Shown here: positions 19,246 through 30,085 of the stretch, one piece after another | Numbering within the stretch: the first letter of the stretch is position 1 | Layout: every line of letters starts with the position of its first letter | Source of the DNA: Chloroflexota bacterium | Lineage (GTDB): Bacteria > Chloroflexota > Anaerolineae > UBA2200 | Reading direction: 5' to 3' | Length of the DNA stretch: 64,000 nt | Assembly (NCBI GenBank): GCA_014360905.1 | Contig: JACIWW010000014.1 | Location: 1 to 64,000, forward strand | Translations under genes and position numbers: made by a program | Notes under the pieces: model-generated | The model's input: only the letters and a program-made list of their open reading frames with translations | The model's database searches: none | What the model was told of the DNA's origin: nothing

Positions 19246-20438
19246 CATTCTGAGATTAGAGTCTGATAAGCCCATTCCAAAGCTTCGCCTACTCTATCTC
19301 CTGGGAAGCCTCCTCCTTGCGCAATATGCGATTGCCCACCGCCGCTTCCCCTGAAAGAGGCACACGTCTTTTTCAGTAGAATTGCCATATCGGTCGGCAG
19401 GTCTTGACTGCGAGCAAAGACCAATCGAGCCTGTTTTCCGGATATGCCCAGCAAAGCGATCTGTTTGTCACCCGCAGTTAGGAGAGAAGCTAGTTTTCGT
19501 ACTTCCTGAGGCTCGCGCTCTTGAAAGGAGCGTACCACAATAGAGATATCATTCCACGGTGTTGCTTCCGCAAGCAGTTTGGCTGCTTCGGCAGCCAATA
19601 ATTCCTCCTGCAGGCGATGTAACTCACGGCGGTTCTCGGATGCTTCCTGCATTAGACGGAGCACCGCTGCAGCGAGTTCGCGATCCTTCACGCTGAAAGC
19701 CAGCGCCAATTCGTTGACTGTGGCTGTTTTCCAACGGTAATCATGCAAAGCACGCCAACCACAGACAAATTCTACACGGCTTTCCTGACCACGCCGCTCC
19801 CACTTGCGGATGGCGATGGGGCCTACTTCGCCTGTGCGGGCGCAGTGTGTGCCGCCACAGGGTGAGCGATCGAATCCCTCTATTTCTACAATGCGAATGT
19901 TCGCTTCCACTGCAGGGACTTTGCGCAGTTCAAGCGTGGCCACTTCCTCCGGTGACACGAAACGGGTCAATACGGGTCGGTTAGCAAAAACAATCTCATT
20001 CGCCAGGTCCTCGACCTTTTCGGCCTCGTCGGCTTCGAGGATGGCGCGATCCAGGTCAATAGTAGAGATCTCCTCACCGAGGTGAAAGGAGACGGTCTGT
20101 GCACCGAGGAGCCTCAAAAAAGCCTGCGACAGGATATGTTGGCCAGTGTGTTGCTGCATGTGGTCGAAGCGGCGTAGCCAAATGATGCGGCCGTGAACGA
20201 ATGGCTCCGCGATCTCTCCTGCAATCCAGTGCACAATTTCCCCATCTTCTTCAACCACGTCGAAAACAGGTTGAGAGTCCAGCGTGCCATGGTCACATGG
20301 CTGTCCGCCGGAAGTGGGGTAGAAACAGGTTTGATCTAGGATGATCCCTGTGGTACCTTTTTTGCCCGGTATGGCACGCATTATCTGTGCATCGAATTCG
20401 GTGCGGTAGGCATCGTGGTAGTACAAACGCAATGTCAT
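19245..20438 (-). CDS. alaX: AlaX-type alanyl-tRNA editing protein with DHHA1 domain
   Basis: This free-standing editing protein of about 397 residues is related to the C-terminal half of alanyl-tRNA synthetase. It should hydrolyse Ser-tRNA(Ala) or Gly-tRNA(Ala) in trans. The zinc-binding editing site shows QQHTGQHILSQAF (HxxxH) near residue 100 and CGGTHC near 200. A coiled-coil segment (about 235-290) leads to a DHHA1 domain with GSGGGQSHIAQGGG near 365, so it is the long AlaX-L form. The ATG at 20438 has GAGGAAG about seven bases upstream; a GTG five codons earlier overlaps that site. It has its own strong promoter. Confidence 0.88.
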   Translation of the reverse strand: MTLRLYYHDAYRTEFDAQIMRAIPGKKGTTGIILDQTCFYPTSGGQPCDHGTLDSQPVFDVVEEDGEIVHWIAGEIAEPFVHGRIIWLRRFDHMQQHTGQHILSQAFLRLLGAQTVSFHLGEEISTIDLDRAILEADEAEKVEDLANEIVFANRPVLTRFVSPEEVATLELRKVPAVEANIRIVEIEGFDRSPCGGTHCARTGEVGPIAIRKWERRGQESRVEFVCGWRALHDYRWKTATVNELALAFSVKDRELAAAVLRLMQEASENRRELHRLQEELLAAEAAKLLAEATPWNDISIVVRSFQEREPQEVRKLASLLTAGDKQIALLGISGKQARLVFARSQDLPTDMAILLKKTCASFRGSGGGQSHIAQGGGFPGDRVGEALEWAYQTLISE

Positions 20439-20477
20439 GGTGATCTTCCTCACTGCCCGATGCGATTTGGTGCTGAT

Positions 20478-20506
20478 ATTATATCATTGGGGTTGAGCCA
20501 GGTCAA
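20478..20506 (-). promoter_or_regulatory. Promoter of alaX
   Basis: Minus strand: TTGACC (20501-20506), 17-bp spacer ending in TGA (extended -10) and a perfect TATAAT (20478-20483). Leader of about 35 bases. Confidence 0.8.
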
Positions 20507-20540
20507 CATCCATTGATAGAGCGAAGTCAGTAACAGCGGA

Positions 20541-20575
20541 ATAAAAAGCAAAAGGCTGTCCTCGCAGACAGCCTT
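20541..20575 (-). terminator. Terminator after the rubredoxin-like gene
   Basis: Minus strand: AAGGCTGTC and GACAGCCTT form a perfect 9-bp stem (20567-20575 with 20552-20560), 6-base loop, followed by TTGCTTTTTAT. It separates the small gene from alaX. Confidence 0.85.
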
Positions 20576-20598
20576 CGCTACTTGACTATGTTCGGGGT

Positions 20599-20775
20599 CT
20601 ATTCCTCTTCTTCCTCTTCCCCGTATTCCTCTTCGAAGTCTTCGTCCTCGTCCCAATCTTCGATGTATTCTACCTTCTCCCAAGCACCTACTGCGCCACA
20701 ATCGGGGCATCGGCGCGGAGGATTCTTCCCCTCATGAAGGTATCCACATTCCATACATTCCCATTCCGTATCCAT
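20599..20775 (-). CDS. 58-residue rubredoxin-like zinc/iron-knuckle protein with acidic tail
   Basis: The first 30 residues hold two CxxC knuckles (ECMECG at 6-11 and RCPDCG at 22-27), the spacing of a rubredoxin-like domain such as the one at the end of rubrerythrin. Residues 34-58 are almost entirely Glu/Asp with a few aromatic residues. The ATG at 20775 has a perfect GGAGG seven bases upstream, and the gene ends at a strong terminator, so expression is likely. A longer Arg-rich frame on the same strand (20450-20710) is a shadow of this gene. Function is unknown; electron transfer or metal/RNA-polymerase-associated roles are possible. Confidence 0.8.
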   Translation of the reverse strand: MDTEWECMECGYLHEGKNPPRRCPDCGAVGAWEKVEYIEDWDEDEDFEEEYGEEEEEE

Positions 20776-20837
20776 TCCTTGACCTCCAAAATGCTTTGAT
20801 AATTTGTTCTACTTCTTAAACTAGCTCAAAATAGATA

Positions 20838-20850
20838 ATTGGGTCCCAAT
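20838..20850. promoter_or_regulatory. 13-bp palindrome upstream of the rubredoxin-like gene
   Basis: ATTGGG-T-CCCAAT is a perfect inverted repeat in the AT-rich 150-base gap between the ATP-grasp gene and the rubredoxin-like gene. It could be an operator. No promoter with good spacing was found beside it. Confidence 0.35.
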
Positions 20851-20927
20851 ATCCATTATTCAGCAGCATAGGAGCCCACCATCACTACCTTTGCAACAAC
20901 GGACTTGCCTGGTATGCAGTCTCCCTC

Positions 20928-21977
20928 TCATATCCCGTAGCGGCGCGCAGCTAACTGCAGAATATCGTTGACCAGTTGTGTGTATGACATGCCCTCTGCC
21001 CTGGCCATGATGCACAAATCGCTGATCTGCGGGTTCATCCCCGGTAAGGTGTTGATCTCCAGGATATGTGGATGCCCCTGCGAATCCAGGCGGAAATCCA
21101 CTCGCGCTACGTCCAGAGCATCAATAGCCAAGAAAGCCGCCACTGCCAGCCGTTTCAATTCGCTCTCCAACTCTGGCTCAATGCGCGCAGGGCAGAGATA
21201 GTTAATTGCCAACGGCATCTCAGACTTGATGCGATTGGTGTAAATCCCTCCTTCCGACTCTGCAAGCGGGCTGGTGTCAATTTCGAGCACCGGGAACAGA
21301 TGAAAACCGCGCTCATCATACCAATCTGATAAAGGCTTCTCGTCAGGAGCCAGCGCATTGCCCAATAGCCCCACGGTGAACTCCCGCCCCGGCAAGTAAG
21401 TCTCAACCAAAGCCGGCTGGCGATATGCTGAGATCAGCCACTCTACCCGTTGGCGCAGATGCGCTTCGTTATAGATGATGGCATCTGCATCAATGCCTTT
21501 GGCTGTTCCTTCGCGCAGGGGTTTGGCGAACAAAGGGTAAGTCAGCATGGGATGCAGTGGTTCATCAGCGTGCTGAAAGACCTGAAAAGCAGCAGTTGGC
21601 AGCCCATAGGACATCCAGATCCGTTTGGCCATGGCTTTATCCAGGGACAAAGCATGAGCCAAAATCTTGGACGCAGTATAAGGAATGCCGAGCATCTCTA
21701 GCATAGCTGGCACCTGGGACTCACGGCTGTCTCCTTGGTGTCCCTCGCAGATATTGAATGCGATGTCAATTTGCCCGCGTAGGCGTTGCAGTGTTGGATA
21801 GAGATGGATATCCCCTTCCAATGGGATTACCTGGTGACCTCCAGCCTCCAGGGCTTCCTGCAACGCCTGTGCGGTTTCTTCCGAATCCAGCTCGGCTGCT
21901 GCATCAGCAGGCTCGCCTGCGATGTGAGGAGCATTCTTCTTTAGATTGTAGAGCAAAGCTACTCGGAGCGAGCGCAT
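20928..21977 (-). CDS. D-Ala-D-Ala-ligase-like ATP-grasp protein
   Basis: The 349-residue protein has the full ATP-grasp architecture of the Ddl family: NICEGHQGDSRESQVPAMLE near residue 75, the ATP-binding FAKPLREGTAKG near 150, VETYLPGREFTVGLLG near 195, and the metal-binding end VDFRLDSQGHPHILEINTLP near 295-315 followed by a Ser/Tyr-rich C-terminus. It should form an amide or ester bond between carboxylate and amine substrates through an acyl-phosphate. Its start overlaps the end of the lysine 2,3-aminomutase gene by 19 bases, so the two are translationally coupled. That context is unusual for a cell-wall Ddl. A dedicated ligase acting on beta-lysine is one hypothesis; an ordinary Ddl is the alternative. 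Confidence 0.8.
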   Translation of the reverse strand: MRSLRVALLYNLKKNAPHIAGEPADAAAELDSEETAQALQEALEAGGHQVIPLEGDIHLYPTLQRLRGQIDIAFNICEGHQGDSRESQVPAMLEMLGIPYTASKILAHALSLDKAMAKRIWMSYGLPTAAFQVFQHADEPLHPMLTYPLFAKPLREGTAKGIDADAIIYNEAHLRQRVEWLISAYRQPALVETYLPGREFTVGLLGNALAPDEKPLSDWYDERGFHLFPVLEIDTSPLAESEGGIYTNRIKSEMPLAINYLCPARIEPELESELKRLAVAAFLAIDALDVARVDFRLDSQGHPHILEINTLPGMNPQISDLCIMARAEGMSYTQLVNDILQLAARRYGI

Positions 21978-23362
21978 GCTGACTCCTGCGCGATTACCAC
22001 AGGCAACTTGATCATCTGTGGCTTGCTTGCGACTTCCTGCCGCTCCACGGTTTGCTCTGTCGGGGTTCCTGCGCGCATGATGATGCCATGCCCATCCATC
22101 AGGCCGGCTACACCTACCTCATCCTCTGGCCTTTTGTGATGCTCACAACTGGGCGGGCATTCACCAGTGTATCCGTGAGGCAATGGATAAGCGCTAATAG
22201 CCCCTGCATAATTGCGCACCACAGCCACCTTGTCGGACATCGAGATCAGGTACTGAGGCATGATAGGGACTTTCCCCGCACCACCAGGTGCATCCAGCAC
22301 AAAGGTCGGGATCGCTAGCCCGCTGGTATGTCCGCGTAGATGCTCGATGATCTCAATGCCTTTGCTGATCGAGGTACGGAAATGCGAGATGCCTTGCGAT
22401 AGGTCGCATTGATACAGGTAGTAAGGGCGTACTCTGATTTTCAGCAGTTCATGCATCAATTTTTTGATAATGTGTGGGCAGTCGTTGATCCCGCGCAATA
22501 GCACGGTCTGGCTACCCAACGGAATGCCAACATTGGCAAGCCTTGCACACGCTTCTGCCGTTTCCGGCGTGATTTCTTTTGGATGGTTGAAGTGGATGTT
22601 CATCCACAACGGATGGTATTTACTGAGCATGGCTACCAATTCTGGCGTGATCCGTTGCGGTAACAAGACCGGCACACGAGTACCAATGCGAATGATCTCC
22701 ACATGAGGGATCGCACGCAAAGCCTGCAGCAGAGGTTCGAGAACGCTCTCGCTGAGCAGAAGCGGGTCACCCCCCGAGATCAGCACATCACGCACTTCAG
22801 AGTGTTGGGCGATGTACTGGACGGCGCGCCGCATCGTTTCCGGTGGCATCCGTTCTGCCTTGCCCCCCACCAATCGTCGCCTGGTACAATGTCGGCAATA
22901 CGATGCGCACTGATCCGTAACCAGAAGCAACACCCTATCTGGATAGCGGTGCACAAGGCCCGGCACAGGCGAATCCGCATCCTCGCTCAGCGGGTCGCGC
23001 AGCTCATCCTTGCTGACTACCAACTCATCTGTCGTTGGTACAACCTGACGACGGATAGGGCAGTGGGGATCCTTTGCATCCATCAGTGAAGCAAAGTAAG
23101 GTGTGATCGCCATCCGCAGTCGCTGGCAAGTTGTCTGTACCCCGGCTTCTTCCTCGGGCGTCATCTCGATGACATTTTTCAGTTGTTCTGGTGCGGTAAT
23201 GCGATGACGTAGTTGCCACCGCCAATCATTCCAATCTTTATCTGGCACATCACGCCATGGCGGTGCACGGCGAGAGATGAGTTGCGTTCTGTTACTACCA
23301 GGAGGCTCCTCGCTGCAACTGGGAGGTTCTTCTACTTCCGTATTCTGTTGTTGTGTGGTCAT
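21959..23362 (-). CDS. kamA: Lysine 2,3-aminomutase family radical SAM enzyme
   Basis: The 467-residue protein should interconvert L-alpha-lysine and L-beta-lysine using SAM, a [4Fe-4S] cluster and PLP. The radical SAM cysteines are in CASYCRHCTRRR near residue 152, and the PLP lysine is in APGGAGKVP near 361. The family's N-terminal segment with WNDWRWQLRHRI is also present. It keeps a C-terminal tail of about 70 residues, as full-length KamA does and the shorter EpmB does not. AGGAG seven bases before the ATG at 23362 fixes the start. No beta-lysine acetyltransferase (AblB) is beside it; instead it overlaps an ATP-grasp ligase gene. Glutamate 2,3-aminomutase activity cannot be excluded. Confidence 0.88.
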   Translation of the reverse strand: MTTQQQNTEVEEPPSCSEEPPGSNRTQLISRRAPPWRDVPDKDWNDWRWQLRHRITAPEQLKNVIEMTPEEEAGVQTTCQRLRMAITPYFASLMDAKDPHCPIRRQVVPTTDELVVSKDELRDPLSEDADSPVPGLVHRYPDRVLLLVTDQCASYCRHCTRRRLVGGKAERMPPETMRRAVQYIAQHSEVRDVLISGGDPLLLSESVLEPLLQALRAIPHVEIIRIGTRVPVLLPQRITPELVAMLSKYHPLWMNIHFNHPKEITPETAEACARLANVGIPLGSQTVLLRGINDCPHIIKKLMHELLKIRVRPYYLYQCDLSQGISHFRTSISKGIEIIEHLRGHTSGLAIPTFVLDAPGGAGKVPIMPQYLISMSDKVAVVRNYAGAISAYPLPHGYTGECPPSCEHHKRPEDEVGVAGLMDGHGIIMRAGTPTEQTVERQEVASKPQMIKLPVVIAQESACARSE

Positions 23363-23440
23363 CTTCCAACTCCTACCATACAGAATGTTTTTGGACTTAC
23401 ATGGCCAAAATCGCAGGCCAATGCCATTTTTCAACGGGCG

Positions 23441-23449
23441 ATTGTATCA
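23441..23449 (-). promoter_or_regulatory. Extended -10 promoter of kamA
   Basis: Minus strand: TGA-TACAAT (23441-23449). No -35 at normal spacing is convincing. Leader of about 70 bases. Confidence 0.5.
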
Positions 23450-23545
23450 CACATCCTACAAAGGTATGAACAAAACAAGTGTAATAGAAGAACGATTTTG
23501 GTGAAAATTTGGTGCATAACGGGAACGAGATCGAGTAACGAATTT

Positions 23546-23573
23546 TTGACAATTTTGCTTTTGTGGTTATCAT
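23546..23573 (+). promoter_or_regulatory. Promoter of the response-regulator gene
   Basis: A perfect TTGACA (23546-23551), 16-bp spacer and TATCAT (23568-23573). Transcription would begin near 23580, just before the hairpin at 23584. Confidence 0.7.
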
Positions 23574-23583
23574 TTTCATTAAT

Positions 23584-23606
23584 CCGTGTAAACACGGAAA
23601 TTTTTT
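23584..23606 (+). promoter_or_regulatory. Hairpin plus U-run at the 5' end of the regulator mRNA
   Basis: CCGTG-TAAA-CACGG (23584-23597) is followed by AAA and six T. It lies between the promoter and the ribosome site, so it could be a small attenuator or a 5'-stabilising stem. The stem has only five pairs. Confidence 0.35.
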
Positions 23607-23629
23607 ATTATCCCAAGGGGGGTCTCCCT

Positions 23630-24385
23630 GTGGATATCTTGATTGTGAATCCGCAGCCCGTTTGGGCTCAACGGATTCAGGCCAGGCTCAAAACTACAGG
23701 TGCCAGGGTATCCGTTGCCAGCGATTGGAGCGGTGCCATGACAATTTTGGAGGAAGTTTGGCCTGAGGTCCTTATTATTGAGCATCGTGTCTTGGAAAAG
23801 GAAGCAGGGACTCTGTTGGCCACCCTCAGACAAGGAGAGTGGCTACCCATTATTGTCCCAACCGCGCTTGCTCACCTGAGCGTGGATTCTGCGCAGGTTT
23901 CGTTGCGTGGCGAAGAAGTGCTGCGTCGCCTAGAGACGGTTATAGTTCGCCTGCAAGGCGTTTTCGAGCCCACGCCGCATCAGCGCATCCGAGTGGGGAA
24001 ACTAACTATCGATCCAGCGCGCAAAGAGGTAGTCTTTGCAGCCAGGCGTATACCACTGCCTCCTAACCAATTCCGTTTGCTCCTGTATCTGGCGCTCAAT
24101 GCTGACCGAGTAGTGAACCAGCACGAATTGGCGCGCGAAGTATGGGGACATGTAGGTTCAGAAAGCGAAGTCCGCGAGTTAATCAAGACTTATGTACGTT
24201 CTATCCGCAACAAGTTGGGTTGGACAGAGGAAAGCAACAACTACCTGCAATCTGTGCGCGGATTTGGCTATATGCTCACCACTCCCCCACGGGCGAGGAA
24301 AACAACGGAACACGGAGCAGAGCGGCCACCCAAGGCCAATGCCGTGGAGAAAGGGAGCGTTGAGAAACTGCCTCAAAATGAGTGA
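23630..24385 (+). CDS. OmpR-type winged-helix regulator with non-canonical receiver
   Basis: The product has about 251 residues. The N-terminal 110 residues fold like a receiver domain. The phospho-acceptor position in PEVLIIEHRVLE (near residue 48) is Glu instead of Asp, and the acidic pair at the end of the first strand is missing (ILIVNPQP). It should therefore not be phosphorylated in the usual way. The C-terminal half is a clear PhoB/OmpR winged helix (RVGKLTIDPARKEV near 125 to VRGFGYML near 215), followed by a 28-residue charged tail. The GTG at 23630 has AAGGGGGG seven bases upstream; the longer open frame from 23213 crosses kamA and its promoters. No sensor kinase gene is nearby. Confidence 0.8.
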   Translation: MDILIVNPQPVWAQRIQARLKTTGARVSVASDWSGAMTILEEVWPEVLIIEHRVLEKEAGTLLATLRQGEWLPIIVPTALAHLSVDSAQVSLRGEEVLRRLETVIVRLQGVFEPTPHQRIRVGKLTIDPARKEVVFAARRIPLPPNQFRLLLYLALNADRVVNQHELAREVWGHVGSESEVRELIKTYVRSIRNKLGWTEESNNYLQSVRGFGYMLTTPPRARKTTEHGAERPPKANAVEKGSVEKLPQNE

Positions 24386-24443
24386 ACGGTGTCCCATGGC
24401 TGACATTTGGCAGTATAGAGCTTATTTACACTCTTGATTTCTT

Positions 24444-25265
24444 CTACTGCTCGAGAAAGCAGAGCAGCCCAGCACCAATGCCTATAGCCAGTCTGTCAGG
24501 TTCATTGACCAAAATCCACTGGTCAGACAGCATAAACCCCAATTCGATAATCGCGCCGGGTGTGTCTGGGGCAATCTCCATAAAAGCATGATATTCGTGC
24601 ATGTCTGGGGTAATGCTGAAATCGTGGCGGTGTAACCCTGTAATGCGTTCATACTCCCGATAAAGGCATTCCACCAACTGATCTTCTATATCTGGGATAG
24701 CGCTGTGTGAAACACGTGCCACCTTGAAGCCTGTGGCTTCTGGTATGTCGCAGGAGTCAGAATGGATGGACAGAAAAGCATCTGCGCGGTAGCCCTTGAG
24801 CCTTTCATCGAATTCCTCGAGCAAGTCAACTTCATGCCCCCTCTTCCTCAAGAGGGACACAACCCTTTCAGCCACAGCCAGGTTGATGTCCACCTCGCGC
24901 AATCCATTAGGGCAAACCGCCCCGGGATCGTTCTGCGGCCCAGAATGCCCTGCCAAAATGCCTACATGCTTCGGCTTGGTGGTTGTGCCGGTTGGTAATA
25001 TAATCGGTGTCAAGGTAGGTTTGGGAGTCGGTGAGGGCATAACCATTGCTCGTGTTCCAATAGCACTAGGAACAGGTGTCACAGTGTTTAGGGTTGGTAC
25101 CTCCTTGTGCCAGACATTGTAGATGGCTACCACGACGACGGCAACTGCAATGACCACTAGCATCAGTTTTAGGTAACTCGCAGTGCGCCCGATCGTTCTC
25201 TTACGCAGAGCCCTTTTCCTTTTGCTCTGGCCAGGCTCGCTCCTCATATTCTTCACCCTTGGCAT
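24444..25265 (-). CDS. Membrane-anchored N-acetylmuramoyl-L-alanine amidase (Amidase_3)
   Basis: The 273-residue protein has a very basic N-terminus, one membrane helix (about 33-50), a Thr/Pro-rich linker and an Amidase_3 domain from about residue 100. Zinc ligands are visible in ILAGHSG, in the Glu of LREVDINLA and in SIHSDS. The catalytic Glu is in AIIELGFM. It should cut the amide bond between MurNAc and the stem peptide outside the membrane. It converges on the regulator gene. The promoter puts transcription start about six bases before the ATG at 25265, with no ribosome site; an ATG at 25247, after AAGGGTG, is an alternative start. Confidence 0.85.
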   Translation of the reverse strand: MPRVKNMRSEPGQSKRKRALRKRTIGRTASYLKLMLVVIAVAVVVVAIYNVWHKEVPTLNTVTPVPSAIGTRAMVMPSPTPKPTLTPIILPTGTTTKPKHVGILAGHSGPQNDPGAVCPNGLREVDINLAVAERVVSLLRKRGHEVDLLEEFDERLKGYRADAFLSIHSDSCDIPEATGFKVARVSHSAIPDIEDQLVECLYREYERITGLHRHDFSITPDMHEYHAFMEIAPDTPGAIIELGFMLSDQWILVNEPDRLAIGIGAGLLCFLEQ

Positions 25266-25277
25266 TATTTGAATAAA

Positions 25278-25306
25278 ATCATATCTGCATTTTCCCTTTG
25301 CGTCAA
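25278..25306 (-). promoter_or_regulatory. Promoter of the amidase gene, near-leaderless
   Basis: Minus strand: TTGACG (25301-25306), 17-bp spacer, TATGAT (25278-25283). The first ATG lies only 12 bases past the -10. Confidence 0.7.
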
Positions 25307-25382
25307 CAACTCAGCCCTAGGCTATCGTCAGCATTTGTTCCAGAACCAATTCGAGCTCGAGAGAAACCAACAACCTGATTGT

Positions 25383-25411
25383 TTGCGCTTTCGTCTAAAA
25401 TGCATTATGAT
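25383..25411 (+). promoter_or_regulatory. Promoter of the ADP-forming acyl-CoA synthetase operon
   Basis: TTGCGC (25383-25388), 17-bp spacer, TATGAT (25406-25411). Leader of about 42 bases, with GGAG before the ATG at 25460. Confidence 0.65.
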
Positions 25412-25459
25412 AGCGCGAGTTAGATTCTACTACGTTCAGATAAATCGGAGCGCATCACG

Positions 25460-27564
25460 ATGTTGAAAGCTTTCTTTACCCCGCAGTCTGTAGCGGTTAT
25501 TGGCGCCGCGCGTGAGCCCGGCAAATTGGGATACGGCGTGTTGAGCAATATCTTGAAATACGGCTACACCGGTCAGGTTTATCCCATTAACCCTAAGGCG
25601 GATGAAATCCTTGGTCTCAAATGCTATCCTTCCATTCTGGATGTCCCCGGACCAGTTGAGCTGGTGGTAATCGTTGTGCCTAACAAGTTCGTGCCGCAGG
25701 TCATGGAAGAATGCGGCAGAAAGGGCGTCCAGGGAGCCATCATTATCAGCGCCGGCTTTCGCGAGGCAGGAACGGACGGCATCAAACTAGAGCACCAGGT
25801 ATTGGATATCGCCAAGCAGTACGGGATTCGCGTTGTCGGCCCGAACTGCCTGGGCATCATCAGCACGCACACTCCGCTCAACGCTTCCTTCGCTGCTGGC
25901 ATGCCCCCGAAGGGGAGCATCGCTTTCATGTCGCAATCTGGCGCATTGTGCACCGCCATCCTGGACTGGGCTTTGGCCAAAGAAATTGGCTTCTCCTACT
26001 TTGTGAGCCTGGGCAACAAAGCCGACGTGAACGAAGTGGATCTGCTGCAAACCTGGAAGGATGATGAATATTCGCGTGTAATCATCGTCTATATGGAAGG
26101 CTTGAGCGATGGGCAGAAATTCATGAAGGTAGCACGTCAGGTTACACAACGTACACCAGTCATTGCTGTCAAGTCCGGCAACACTGCTGCTGGCTCGCGA
26201 GCCGTTTCTTCGCACACCGGTTCACTAGCTGGCTCGGAGCGGGCTTACCAGGCTGCTTTTGACCAAACAGGCGTCCTTCGCGCAAGTTCGATAGAGCAGT
26301 TGTTCGATTACTCGCTGGCTTTTGCCTATCAGCCGCAACTTAAAGGCAGGAGCATCGCCATTGTCACCAACGCTGGTGGCCCCGGCATCATGGCTACAGA
26401 TGCTCTGGAAAGCAGTGGCATGAAACTGGCTACATTGCAGCCAGAGACGATCGAGACCCTCAGGCAGGGCCTTCCCGCTGCTGCCAATGTGTACAACCCG
26501 GTTGATGTCATTGGTGATGCATTAGCCGATCGCTATGAGCACGCGCTGAAAGCGGTGCTGCAAGACGAAAACGTCCATGGCGTTCTGGTCATCCTGACCC
26601 CTCAGGTGTACACCCAAATCGAAGAGACGGCTGAAGTTGTCGGTCGCCTGGCTGCGATGCATGGCAAACCGGTGCTGGCCTGTTTCATGGGCGAAGAAAA
26701 AGTCGGCCCTGGCATCAGGATCCTCAATCGCTACAACATTCCCAACTACTCCTTTCCAGAGCGGGCAGTAGGCGCTCTACGCGCCATGGCTACCTTTAGC
26801 GAATGGCGCCAGCGACCTGCTCCACAGTACGAGCGGTTTGTTGTAGACCACGAACGCGTGAAGCAAATCTTTGCACGAGCACGCAACGAAGGCCGAGTCG
26901 CGCTGGGCGATGCGGAATCCCGGGAGATCATGGAAGCATATGGCCTGCGCATTCCCCGCTCCATACTGGCCAGAACTGTGGAAGAAGCAGTGGAAGCTGC
27001 TAGCACCATTGGTTACCCGGTAGTGATGAAAATAGCTTCACCAGATATTCTGCACAAATCGGATATCGGCGGCGTGCGCCTGAATGTGACTAATGCAGAG
27101 CAGGTACGCGACCTCTTTGACCTGCTCATTTTCCGCGCCCAGCGTTATATGCCCGAGGCACAGATATGGGGGGTGCTCGTACAGGAGATGGTACCAAAGG
27201 GCAAGGAAGTAATTATCGGCGTCAACCGTGACCCACAGTTCGGTCCGCTGCTGATGTTTGGTCTAGGTGGGATCTATGTCGAAGTGCTGAAGGATGTCAC
27301 TTTTCGCATCGCTCCTATTTCGCGCCAGGAAGCGATCGAAATGATTGATGACATTCGATCTTATCACCTGCTGCGCGGCGTGCGCGGCGAAAAGCCTTCC
27401 GATTTGGATGCCATTGTGGATGCGATTCTGCGCGTGTCGCAGTTGGTAACAGACTTTCCAGAAATTGTAGAGATGGATATCAATCCCTTGATGGTCCACG
27501 AAGCAGGAAAAGGTGCAGTTGCTGTGGACATGAGATTCGTCTTGAAAGAAAAGGAGAGCAAAGA

Positions 27565-27568
<4 letters not shown>
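25460..27568 (+). CDS. Acetate/acyl-CoA ligase (ADP-forming), fused alpha-beta form
   Basis: The 702-residue enzyme should convert acyl-CoA, ADP and phosphate into the free acid, CoA and ATP, a one-step energy-saving reaction typical of archaea and some anaerobic bacteria. Order of domains: CoA-binding Rossmann domain (VAVIGAAREPGKLGYGV near residue 11), succinyl-CoA-synthetase-like flavodoxin domains with the phospho-His motif SSHTGSLAGSE near 250, a second ligase-CoA domain, and a C-terminal ATP-grasp domain (GYPVVMKIASPDILHKSDIG near 515). It overlaps the next gene by four bases (ATGA), indicating coupling. Acetate versus longer or aromatic acids cannot be told from sequence; the beta-oxidation block nearby makes acetyl-CoA a plausible substrate. 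Confidence 0.9.
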
Positions 27569-29981
<2,413 letters not shown>

Positions 29982-30007
29982 CTAATATCACAGGAAAACC
30001 GTTCGTA

Positions 30008-30046
30008 GTGAGCGCTTGAGTACGTTCTCGGCAGGAAAGCGCTCAC
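30008..30046. repeat. Palindromic element between eno and map
   Basis: GTGAGCGCTT (30008-30017) and AAGCGCTCAC (30037-30046) form a perfect 10-bp stem around a 19-base loop. Flanking bases outside the stem also match partly (GTTCGTA against GTTTGTG on the reverse strand). There is no U-run, so it looks like a REP-type element more than a terminator. Confidence 0.6.
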
Positions 30047-30085
30047 CACAAACGCCTACGGCGCAAATTGACGGGAGCGTGAACT

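Noticed and set aside
20450-20710. Arg/Gly-rich 86-codon frame on the minus strand
   Set aside because: It is the shifted frame of the 58-codon rubredoxin-like gene, which has the ribosome site and terminator. Its low-complexity Arg content is the shadow of Glu/Asp codons.
23213-23629. N-terminal extension of the response-regulator frame
   Set aside because: It crosses the kamA start and both promoters. The GTG at 23630 has a strong ribosome site and begins exactly where the receiver fold begins.
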